A stretch of DNA of 13,990 nt from Lyngbya sp. PCC 8106 (lineage in GTDB: Bacteria > Cyanobacteriota > Cyanobacteriia > Cyanobacteriales > Microcoleaceae), in contig NZ_AAVU01000079.1 of assembly GCF_000169095.1 (NCBI RefSeq), positions 1 to 13,990 of the forward strand, given 5' to 3'. Below, in pieces: positions 6,747 to 13,321 of this stretch. The notes under the pieces were generated by a model. The model searched no databases. It worked only from the letters and a program-made list of their open reading frames with translations, and was not told where the DNA came from. The position numbers and the translations under genes were made by a program. How positions within the stretch are numbered: the first letter of the stretch is position 1; every line of letters starts with the position of its first letter.

Positions 6747-7583
6747 TTAGTTTCGTTTGTCGTCCTCCTCAATATATTCAGAAGGTTCAGAGGATTGAAT
6801 TTCAGTTTCTTTGTGATTCAAAGAATGTTCGATTTCTTGTTCTGGTTTTTCAAGATATATTGTCTGAGAATTATTGGTGTGATTGAAAGCATCATCCGTT
6901 TTGGCAGTATACTCCTGTTGGGCTTCCTCGTCTCTAATCACTTGTAACTGAGATTGTACTTGGGGCCAATCTTGACGATAGAGTAATTCTAACTCATTAC
7001 CCACCTTACGAAACACCTTAATCTGACTAAAAGAAAGGGCTTGAAATAAACGATAAAACGTTAAGCTGATAATCGCCACAATCAAGCCTGTTGCGGTACT
7101 AATTAACGCTTCCCCAATTCCCAAAGTTACATCCGACGCCGAAGAAGTTCCAATGTCACCCAAGCGAATTGAACCGAGAGAATTAATCAAACCCAAAACC
7201 GTACCCAACAACCCTAACATGGGAGATAGGGCAATCACCGCTTCTAAAATTTTGTCACCCCGTCGCATAGAAGCCAGTTCATCATCGGCTGCGGCTTCTA
7301 ACGCCAGTCGAAACAACTCCGGATCAGGATTCGTTAACCGTAGCGGTGAATACAGAAATCGACCAACGGGTCGGCTGCTGGCCTCACGGGTGACTTGATA
7401 AGCAATGCCCCACTGTCCTCGACGCGCCGCATCTACGACTCGGTTGACAATTTGTTGTTCCCGAGTCAGAGTTGTTCCCCAAAACCACAACCGTTCAATA
7501 ATCGTACTAACAGACAGAATTGATAAGACTGCCAGAGGCCACATCGCCGGGCCACCTTTGGCAAAGATTTCTACAATATCCAT
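6747..7583 (-). CDS. exbB: ExbB/TolQ/MotA-type proton channel subunit
   Basis: The 278-residue protein begins MDIVEIFAKGGPAMWPLAVL, a typical ExbB start, and has three transmembrane helices at about 13-34, 113-136 and 156-180. The third contains GIGEALISTATGLIVAI with the family's conserved Glu (Glu158, equivalent by motif to Glu176 of E. coli ExbB). ExbB forms the oligomeric inner-membrane channel around ExbD and couples proton flow to TonB. The C-terminus (about 212-278) is an acidic, Gln/Glu-rich tail that is unlikely to be structured, and it is an addition to the usual core. A Shine-Dalgarno GAGGAG lies 9 nt before the ATG. The gene is first in a leftward exbB-exbD pair and is divergent from the RTX-dehydrogenase gene. 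TolQ is the alternative name, but no tol-pal genes are nearby. Confidence 0.93.
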   Translation of the reverse strand: MDIVEIFAKGGPAMWPLAVLSILSVSTIIERLWFWGTTLTREQQIVNRVVDAARRGQWGIAYQVTREASSRPVGRFLYSPLRLTNPDPELFRLALEAAADDELASMRRGDKILEAVIALSPMLGLLGTVLGLINSLGSIRLGDIGTSSASDVTLGIGEALISTATGLIVAIISLTFYRLFQALSFSQIKVFRKVGNELELLYRQDWPQVQSQLQVIRDEEAQQEYTAKTDDAFNHTNNSQTIYLEKPEQEIEHSLNHKETEIQSSEPSEYIEEDDKRN

Positions 7584-7592
7584 AGATTAACA

Positions 7593-7598
7593 CTCCTC
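7593..7598 (-). promoter_or_regulatory. Shine-Dalgarno site of exbB
   Basis: On the minus strand GAGGAG is followed by 9 nt and then the exbB ATG at 7583. It is one of the few clear ribosome-binding sites in the window and supports this start. Confidence 0.7.
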
Positions 7599-7822
7599 TA
7601 CAACAGGCTGAACCCCAGATTTAAACGTTGCCACTGCAAACCATATCTAACTAAAGCACTCTTAATTTTAATCTCTGACCCGTGATTGACAAGTCTAAAC
7701 AGAGAAACGCATTTTCCCGTACCCCTAGAAAGGCTACCATAACTAGAATCAAGCAAAATTGGAAATCTTACGCTAAACTTTAACAGCATATCAGTTGATT
7801 ATTTATAACTACACTTACTATC

Positions 7823-9676
7823 TTGACTGGTATAAATCCCGATGGGTTCTATGATCTCACCTCGAACCCCGACATTTTTCAGATACAGGCAGATTTACTC
7901 ACGAACCTTCCGGGTGGGTTACGGGGTAAGAGAGGTGATGACCGAATTATCGGATCGGAAGTTGCAGAAATCATTAACGGCAATCAAAATAACGATACAA
8001 TAGCAGGTAATCAAGGCAATGATACCTTATTTGGCGGAAAGGATTCTGATGTCTTAAGTGGAGAGGAGGGAGAAGATCAACTCTTTGGAAATTTGGGAGA
8101 CGATCAACTCTTGGGGAACTCGGGGAATGATACCCTGTGGGGCGGAAAACAAAACGATATCTTGACGGGAGACGAAGGAAACGACTGGTTAAGCGGTGAT
8201 TTCGGTCAGGATACTTTAAGCGGGGGTGAGGGAGAGGATATTTTTGTTTTGGGTCAAGATTTGAGTCGCACTAATATTACCACTTCTGATTTTATCGAAG
8301 ATTTTGAGATCGGTTTGGATCAAATTGCCCTAACAGATAGTTTAACGGTTGAGAATTTGAGGTTAGAGACGGTTATGATCGGAGAAATTATAGCAACATT
8401 AATTGCAGTTGAAAGTACAGGCGAAGCTTTAGCAACGGTTTCGGGTGTCCCGCCTACAGAGTTGAATAACGAACAGTTTATTTTACTCGCAGATAACAGC
8501 CCGATAACAACCGAAACTCTCAACCCCACACCCATTGAAATTAATCTCGAAGAATTACCTCCACCCTACGCCACCCAAAGCGCGAGTAATTCTCCCCAAG
8601 TAATTCCAATTCCTGAAAATCCTGTTTTACAAGTTCCCCCTGGCTTCACCGTTAATGTTTTTGCGGAAAATTTAAACAACCCCCGATGGTTGGCGTTAAC
8701 CCCAGATGGGGATGTCTTGGTGACGGAAACGCCCGATAACCGCATTCGTCTGTTGCGGGATGAAGATGGCGACGGCGACGGCGATGTTTCTAAAACCTTC
8801 GCCGGACCGGAAAATGGGTTAAACTTGCCTTTTGGGATGGCGTTTAGCGAGGATGCTTTTTTTGTGGGAAATACCGGCGAGGTGTTGAAGTTTCCCTATA
8901 GCGGTCAAGACCAACTTCAAGGTAGTGGAGAAAAAATCGCCGATTTACCGGGTCAGGGCTACAATCAACATTGGACGAGGAATGTGGTGATTTCTCCCGA
9001 CGGACAACAGCTTTATGTTTCTGTGGGTTCTGCTTCTAATGTTAGCCCAGAACCGCTTCCTCGGGCATCCGTACAAACGATCAATTTAGATGGTTCTAAT
9101 CAACAAACTTTTGCTTGGGGTTTACGAAACCCGGTTGGGTTAGATTTTCACCCGGTTACAGGTCAAGTTTTCGCTACTGTTAATGAGCGGGATGGACTGG
9201 GTGATAATTTGGTTCCTGATTATTTAGCCGGATTGAACTTTGGGGAATTTTATGGTTGGCCTTATGCTTATTTAACCCCGAATAATATTGATCCTCGGCG
9301 TCAGGGAGAGAATCCCGAATTAGCCACAAAAACAACAACACCTGAGGTATTATTTCAGTCTCATTCGGCGGCGTTAGGGCTACAATTTTATGATGGGGAA
9401 ACGTTTCCTGAAAAGTATCAAAATGGTGCGTTTGTGGCGTTTAGAGGGAGTTGGAATCGTGATCAAGGAACAGGGTATAAACTGGTATTTGTTCCTTTTG
9501 ATGATCAGGGTCAACCCACTGGAGAATATGAAGATTTTCTGACGGGTTTTTTGATTGATCCCTCTGTTCCGACTACTTGGGGGCGTCCGGTTGGTTTGTT
9601 AACAATGCCGGATGGAAGCTTACTGTTTACTGAAGAAGCCAACGATCGCATTTATCGCATTCAATATCAAAATTAG
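7823..9676 (+). CDS. RTX-repeat protein fused to a PQQ-type sugar/sorbosone dehydrogenase
   Basis: The 617-residue protein has two parts. Residues 53-142 are ten back-to-back RTX nonapeptides (for example GNQGNDTLF, GNSGNDTLW), which fold into a calcium-binding beta-roll. They are followed by a typical RTX capping module (DFIEDFEIGLDQIAL, about 155-169). After a Pro-rich linker (about 235-270), residues 272-617 match the soluble glucose/sorbosone dehydrogenase beta-propeller: PPGFTVNVFAENLNNPRWLA, QHWTRNVVISPDGQQLYVSVGS with the likely catalytic His383, GLRNPVG (Arg435, Asn436), NERDGLGDNLVPDYL, and FRGSWNRDQGTGYKLVFVPF. Such enzymes use PQQ to oxidise sugars or aldehydes outside the cytoplasm. 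An Asp-rich insert DEDGDGDGD (313-321) is probably another calcium loop. There is no signal peptide; RTX proteins usually leave by type I secretion. The start is a TTG with no Shine-Dalgarno: an in-frame stop at 7796 and the lack of any upstream ATG or GTG leave little choice. Confidence 0.9.
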   Translation: MTGINPDGFYDLTSNPDIFQIQADLLTNLPGGLRGKRGDDRIIGSEVAEIINGNQNNDTIAGNQGNDTLFGGKDSDVLSGEEGEDQLFGNLGDDQLLGNSGNDTLWGGKQNDILTGDEGNDWLSGDFGQDTLSGGEGEDIFVLGQDLSRTNITTSDFIEDFEIGLDQIALTDSLTVENLRLETVMIGEIIATLIAVESTGEALATVSGVPPTELNNEQFILLADNSPITTETLNPTPIEINLEELPPPYATQSASNSPQVIPIPENPVLQVPPGFTVNVFAENLNNPRWLALTPDGDVLVTETPDNRIRLLRDEDGDGDGDVSKTFAGPENGLNLPFGMAFSEDAFFVGNTGEVLKFPYSGQDQLQGSGEKIADLPGQGYNQHWTRNVVISPDGQQLYVSVGSASNVSPEPLPRASVQTINLDGSNQQTFAWGLRNPVGLDFHPVTGQVFATVNERDGLGDNLVPDYLAGLNFGEFYGWPYAYLTPNNIDPRRQGENPELATKTTTPEVLFQSHSAALGLQFYDGETFPEKYQNGAFVAFRGSWNRDQGTGYKLVFVPFDDQGQPTGEYEDFLTGFLIDPSVPTTWGRPVGLLTMPDGSLLFTEEANDRIYRIQYQN

Positions 9677-9709
9677 AGTGGTAAAACCTGACCCTAACCC
9701 CATCTTTGC

Positions 9710-9716
9710 AGGAGAG
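9710..9716 (+). promoter_or_regulatory. Shine-Dalgarno site that bears on the start of the FAD monooxygenase
   Basis: AGGAGAG (9710-9716) lies 6 nt from a TTG at 9721, counted from the end of AGGAG, but 18 nt from the ATG at 9733. If the site is used, translation begins at TTG 9721 and adds four residues. If it is fortuitous, ATG 9733 is the start. The TTG at 9706 lies upstream of the site and is unlikely. Confidence 0.45.
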
Positions 9717-9732
9717 TAATTTGGTAGAATCT

Positions 9733-11217
9733 ATGTCTACAGAAACTCAAAACTTAAAGCAAAAAGCCGTTATTGTTGGAGGAGGGCCTACGGGTTTTGC
9801 GACGGCACTCATGTTAGCCAAGCGGGGTTGGTCTGAAATTACCGTATTAGAAAAACGGCTTTCGGCTGATTTTTATGAACCGGATAAATCTTTCAACTAT
9901 TTAATTGATGGTCGGGGTCAAAAATTTACGGATTTATTGGGTTTAACTGAAAAGTTATCAAAACTTGGTGTTCCCACTACCGAATTTTACTTAACAGAAA
10001 TCAAAGCGGATGGAACTTGCAAAACTTCAAAAGTACCTGTAGTAGACTCCAACCGAAAAACGGCTTATTGGTTACCCCGTCGAGCCTTTTTGCAGTTGCT
10101 TTATCAAGAAATTGAGGAAAATTGGCAGAATTGTATTCGGGTTTTATTCAATACAAAATGCGTGGAAATTGACTCAAGGCTTGAAGAAAACTTGGGAGAA
10201 TCAAAACTAACCGTTATTGCCGAAGAAATTAATAACGAAAAAGTTGTCAAACTGGAAACCAATCTCTTAGTGGGTTGTGATGGAATTAACTCTGTTGTTC
10301 GGGAAACTTTAGATCACTGGGACAACTCGGGAACAGATAAATTTAAAATGCAGTTGTTTCCCTCTGCAAGTTCGGGTTTGAAATACAAAGTTTTGACTCT
10401 GCCGCCAAACTTTCCCCTTGATAATAATAAGTCTGAACGGGCAGTTTGTACAATGGCTTATGCGATTCGTGCAGCCTTTACAGATTCTCAGCGTTGGTTA
10501 TCTCTGGGTATTTTACCTTTTGCTGATCCCAATGAACGGAGAACTGCAAATATTATCCGACAACCTGATCATCAAATTTGGAAAATAGAAGACGGTGAAC
10601 AGTTATCTAAATTTCTAGAAACCGCTTTCCCCCAATTACCCATACCTGAAATTGTATCACCTGAAGAAAGCGAACGTTTTGCTAAAAGTGAAGGCGGATT
10701 TTTTCCCATCCCTCAATATTGTTCTGGGTTGCATTGGTTAGTATCGGCTAAAAATTATTCAAGTGGCGTGGTGTTATTGGGGGATGCTGTTCATTGTTTT
10801 CCCCCCGATATTGGACAGGGAGTTAATTCGGCGTTGGAGGATGTTTGTATTCTCAATCAAGCGTTGTCTCAAAGTAATGAGATCATCTCCGATGCTTTGC
10901 CATTATATCAGTCTTGGCGTTCTCCCGATTTGAAACCTTTAATCCGTTTGGCTCAAACGGCTTTTCCCTGGCAATATAATCAAGATATTCTTCGGAAACG
11001 ACTGTGGATGATTAACTTTTTGATCCGGTTATTGTTGAGCCGAGTCTTACCTTTTATTTTCACTCCTCCCGCTTTTATTTTAATACAAAATCATCAACTC
11101 AGTTATCGTGAAATCTGGAATAGGACGGAAAAAACCACCAAAATTCTTTATCTATTGCTTGGGTTGATATTGGTGGGGAGTTTATTGATTTTATCTTTCG
11201 GCTATATCATAAATTAA
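9733..11217 (+). CDS. FAD-dependent aromatic-hydroxylase-type monooxygenase (kynurenine 3-monooxygenase-like)
   Basis: From ATG 9733 the protein has 494 residues with the three signatures of class A flavoprotein monooxygenases. These are the dinucleotide-binding GGGPTG (16-21) after AVIV, the DG motif LVGCDGINSVVRETL (Asp183), and the GD motif VVLLGDAVHCFPPDIGQGVN (Asp351). It should bind FAD and use NAD(P)H and O2 to hydroxylate or epoxidise a substrate that cannot be named from sequence. The C-terminus has a hydrophobic region (about 425-455) and a clear terminal helix (LYLLLGLILVGSLLILSFGY, about 470-489), suggesting membrane attachment as in kynurenine 3-monooxygenase. It begins 56 bp after the RTX-dehydrogenase stop on the same strand and may share a transcript. 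TTG 9721, preceded by AGGAGAG, is an equally plausible start. No kynurenine-pathway genes are near. Confidence 0.88.
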   Translation: MSTETQNLKQKAVIVGGGPTGFATALMLAKRGWSEITVLEKRLSADFYEPDKSFNYLIDGRGQKFTDLLGLTEKLSKLGVPTTEFYLTEIKADGTCKTSKVPVVDSNRKTAYWLPRRAFLQLLYQEIEENWQNCIRVLFNTKCVEIDSRLEENLGESKLTVIAEEINNEKVVKLETNLLVGCDGINSVVRETLDHWDNSGTDKFKMQLFPSASSGLKYKVLTLPPNFPLDNNKSERAVCTMAYAIRAAFTDSQRWLSLGILPFADPNERRTANIIRQPDHQIWKIEDGEQLSKFLETAFPQLPIPEIVSPEESERFAKSEGGFFPIPQYCSGLHWLVSAKNYSSGVVLLGDAVHCFPPDIGQGVNSALEDVCILNQALSQSNEIISDALPLYQSWRSPDLKPLIRLAQTAFPWQYNQDILRKRLWMINFLIRLLLSRVLPFIFTPPAFILIQNHQLSYREIWNRTEKTTKILYLLLGLILVGSLLILSFGYIIN

Positions 11218-11360
11218 ACTAATCTATAACTTGGTTTAAGTTCTAAAGTTTCTATCAATACTCTGATTTTACAAAACTTAACCAAAGAATAATTCTCAAT
11301 AAGCAACGAGCTTGCGTTCTTTCAGCCCTTATGGTATTCTAATATGTGAAGATAATCCAG

Positions 11361-11387
11361 GATTGGTGTGACCAATCAGGTATTTTT
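11361..11387 (+). terminator. possible terminator hairpin after the FAD monooxygenase
   Basis: GATTGGT (11361-11367) pairs perfectly with ACCAATC (11371-11377) around GTG. A run of five T follows six bases later (11383-11387). The stem is short and A/T-containing and the T-run is displaced, and it lies about 145 bp after the stop codon, so this is a weak call. It could instead be a protein-binding palindrome. Confidence 0.3.
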
Positions 11388-11555
11388 CACGGGTATAACG
11401 CTTCAAACCCTGATTTTTCCGTTGCTTCATCCCATCACACTCCCCAAATTAACACCTTGTTCTCAACCCACGACGCACCAATTTTTACCCCTGTCTTTTG
11501 AGCCGACTTGACAAAACTCTAGAAATGTGCATTGTCAATCATTATATAGAATTAA

Positions 11556-11567
11556 GTTTAATTAAAC
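11556..11567. repeat. 12-bp perfect palindrome
   Basis: GTTTAATTAAAC reads the same on both strands. It lies about 140 bp upstream of the leader hairpins of the membrane-protein pair. It has the form of a dimeric regulator's binding site, but in AT-rich intergenic DNA it may be chance. Confidence 0.35.
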
Positions 11568-11672
11568 ATCGCAGTCTCATCGAAAATGTATTAAGTTTCA
11601 GGAATTCTCGATTCTGAAGATGTAGAGCTTTTTAACCTATCTGGGTATTTCTCTATTCATTCTAACCTTTAG

Positions 11673-11709
11673 GGGTGCAAAAAGCCAGCACCCGAAATCA
11701 ATAGATTTC
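11673..11709 (+). repeat. two adjacent leader hairpins upstream of the membrane-protein pair
   Basis: GGGTGC (11673-11678) pairs with GCACCC (11688-11693). Immediately after it, GAAATC (11694-11699) pairs with GATTTC (11704-11709) around a 4-nt loop. The second stem abuts an ATG at 11710, and another GAAATC lies at 11717-11722 that could compete for pairing. Together they suggest a structured 5' leader ending about 57 nt before the start codon I favour (11767). Confidence 0.45.
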
Positions 11710-11755
11710 ATGGAATTGAAATCTGGTGTAAATTTACCCGTTTACAACATTAATC

Positions 11756-11761
11756 GAGGGG
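11756..11761 (+). promoter_or_regulatory. Shine-Dalgarno site that decides the start at 11767
   Basis: GAGGGG followed by 5 nt and ATG at 11767 is a strong ribosome-binding site. The in-frame ATG at 11710 has none and directly follows a hairpin, so the shorter protein is preferred. Confidence 0.75.
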
Positions 11762-11766
11762 AACAA

Positions 11767-12441
11767 ATGAACTCTTTTGCAACAGTAATGAATTTGCTGC
11801 GGGAAAGACAGCAATTTTTAGAAGATATTCGTCACGGCGTTAAACTGAAGCCAAAACTCGTCAATTTATTCATCTCAAGCTCCGTTTTTTTTGCCATTTA
11901 TGGTTTGATTATTGGTTCGTCAAGTAGCTTTTTACAAGCTGTTTTTTCGGCGATTAAACTTCCCGCGCTTTACTTATTAACGCTAATTATCTGTTTTCCC
12001 ACATTATATTTTTTAAATGTGATGTTTGGTTCTAAACACAGCTTAGAACAGTATTTAACACTATTAATGACAGCGATGGCAGAAATTAGTGTTTTACTTT
12101 TGGGGTTTGCACCTGTCACTTTCTTTTTTATGTTGAGTACCCAAGACTATCAGTTTTTTAAACTTATCAATGTTGGGAATTTTGCCATCACAGGATTTTT
12201 AGGAACAAAATTATTTTATGATGGAATGCAATTTATGTCAGAAAAAGATGCAGATGGTCAAAAGCTGCGTTTAAATATTTTGCGCTTTTGGTTAATCTTG
12301 TATGCGTTTGTAGGAAGTCAACTCGGATGGACATTAAGACCCTTTTTTGGTGCGCCGGGAGAACCGTTTCAACTATTTCGGGAACAAGACAGTAACTTTT
12401 ACATGAACGTTATAGAATCCTTGAGTCAACTTTTTCAATAA
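11767..12441 (+). CDS. polytopic membrane protein of unknown function
   Basis: From ATG 11767 the protein has 224 residues. The N-terminus is a charged amphipathic segment (NLLRERQQFLEDIRHGVKLK, 9-28). About five hydrophobic helices follow at 32-50, 66-86, 98-124, 131-151 and 171-189, and it ends in a polar tail (GAPGEPFQLFREQDSN). I believe relatives in cyanobacteria carry the annotation 'actin-binding WH2 domain-containing protein', which says little about function and which I cannot check here. No catalytic motif is visible. A longer form from ATG 11710 is possible but lacks a ribosome-binding site. The stop codon is 2 bp before the next gene, so the two are almost certainly co-transcribed and probably form a complex or act on the same process. 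Confidence 0.85.
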   Translation: MNSFATVMNLLRERQQFLEDIRHGVKLKPKLVNLFISSSVFFAIYGLIIGSSSSFLQAVFSAIKLPALYLLTLIICFPTLYFLNVMFGSKHSLEQYLTLLMTAMAEISVLLLGFAPVTFFFMLSTQDYQFFKLINVGNFAITGFLGTKLFYDGMQFMSEKDADGQKLRLNILRFWLILYAFVGSQLGWTLRPFFGAPGEPFQLFREQDSNFYMNVIESLSQLFQ

Positions 12442-12443
12442 GC

Positions 12444-13166
12444 ATGAACTCTGACTTGAATTCTTTGAAATTTTCAGAAGATGAACTAGATAATTTAATG
12501 GGTTTCTCTCCGGAGAGTTTAACGTTCAATCTCTGTAGAAACGAGGTGATTAGACAGACGATTTTAGGGAAAATTTGGGGCGATTACAAAAAACTCTTTT
12601 CCTTGATTTCCACAGAGTTAATCAGTCTATTTATAAGCCTGGTTTTAGCTGGTCCTCTGATGTTACTGTTACTTGACAGAACAATAACTCCTGATGTTCA
12701 AGCAACTTTCCCGTTTTTACTCAAAGCCATTGCTTTATCTATAGTGATCACATTAGGAGTTAATTTAGGAGTTGGGTTCAAACTAAAACCGCTACGAAAT
12801 GTTTTGTATTTAATGGAGGAAGTCAAGAAATATAACGATACTGTTAAAGCGGTTGAAATTTTAGATCAGTTCAGTCAAACCGAAAGCCTAGAAGAAAAAC
12901 TGTTGAACCGAGAAGAAGTGATTCAAGCCTTAAAGATTACCAGAAATAGTTTAGTTAGCGCGTTTCAAACCGAACGAATACTTCGAGAACATCAAGACTT
13001 TATTGATCGTCGTTATGAATTATTTGCTCACTTGGAAAACAACTTAACCGCTTTAATGACTTTTGAGGTGAACAACCAAGCCAACGAATACGGAGAGTTG
13101 CTCAATGAAGCCTTACAAATTGGGATGAGTGTTCATCGAGAAATCGAAAAATTAAAGCGAAATTAA
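12444..13166 (+). CDS. membrane protein with C-terminal coiled coil, partner of the preceding gene
   Basis: The 240-residue product has a polar N-terminus (1-50), two transmembrane helices at about 54-77 and 92-112, and a long charged C-terminal region (117-240) rich in Glu, Lys and Leu that is probably helical or coiled-coil and cytoplasmic. No known family or catalytic motif was recognised. The ATG comes 2 bp after the stop of the upstream membrane gene, with no Shine-Dalgarno of its own, so translation probably depends on coupling. The layout of a polytopic membrane protein coupled to a two-helix protein with a cytosolic coil could suit a scaffold, channel or transport accessory, but this is inference. 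Confidence 0.85.
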   Translation: MNSDLNSLKFSEDELDNLMGFSPESLTFNLCRNEVIRQTILGKIWGDYKKLFSLISTELISLFISLVLAGPLMLLLLDRTITPDVQATFPFLLKAIALSIVITLGVNLGVGFKLKPLRNVLYLMEEVKKYNDTVKAVEILDQFSQTESLEEKLLNREEVIQALKITRNSLVSAFQTERILREHQDFIDRRYELFAHLENNLTALMTFEVNNQANEYGELLNEALQIGMSVHREIEKLKRN

Positions 13167-13178
13167 AGTCAAACCTAT

Positions 13179-13219
13179 TCCTCATCTCAATCCAAGGAAG
13201 GTGAGGATTTTGCTTTTTA
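13179..13219 (+). terminator. possible terminator after the membrane-protein pair
   Basis: TCCTCA (13179-13184) can pair with TGAGGA (13202-13207), and the stem is followed by TTTTGCTTTTT. The 17-nt loop is large and the stem only 6 bp, so this is tentative. It lies 12 bp after the stop codon, where a terminator is expected before the convergent PEP-CTERM gene. Confidence 0.3.
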
Positions 13220-13321
13220 GCAACATTCAAATCCACAAAATTAAAAGGTCTTAACTTTTCACTGTAGCTAAAACCTTTATGACTATTTTAGAGGATTGTT
13301 TGGCTAACTGGTGCTGTTGAA

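Larger units (their letters stand above)
11218..11766. other. 549-bp gene-free stretch with several hairpins
   Basis: No convincing coding frame was found on either strand. It holds a perfect 7-bp hairpin (11361-11377), a 12-bp palindrome GTTTAATTAAAC (11556-11567), and two adjacent hairpins just upstream of the following gene (11673-11693 and 11694-11709). A TTGACA at 11508-11513 has no good -10 at the usual spacing; TATATAG at 11543-11549 is a lone -10-like box. It may contain a promoter and long leader for the membrane-protein pair, or an unrecognised small RNA. No tRNA-like cloverleaf was seen. Confidence 0.6.

Noticed and set aside
7598..7789. Minus-strand frame of 63 residues between exbB and the RTX gene
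   Set aside because: It has no recognisable motif, and its end overlaps the exbB ribosome-binding site. It is most likely intergenic DNA.
7979..8248. Regular 27-base periodicity in the DNA considered as a repeat element
   Set aside because: It is explained by the RTX nonapeptide repeats of the encoded protein.
8765..8784. GGCGAC microsatellite considered as a slippage-prone contingency locus
   Set aside because: The six-base unit keeps the frame and encodes the Asp-Gly calcium-loop-like insert, so changes in copy number would not switch the gene off.
11710..11766. N-terminal extension of the membrane protein from ATG 11710
   Set aside because: The ATG directly follows a hairpin and has no ribosome-binding site, whereas ATG 11767 has GAGGGG at 5 nt. 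The extension is not hydrophobic or motif-bearing.
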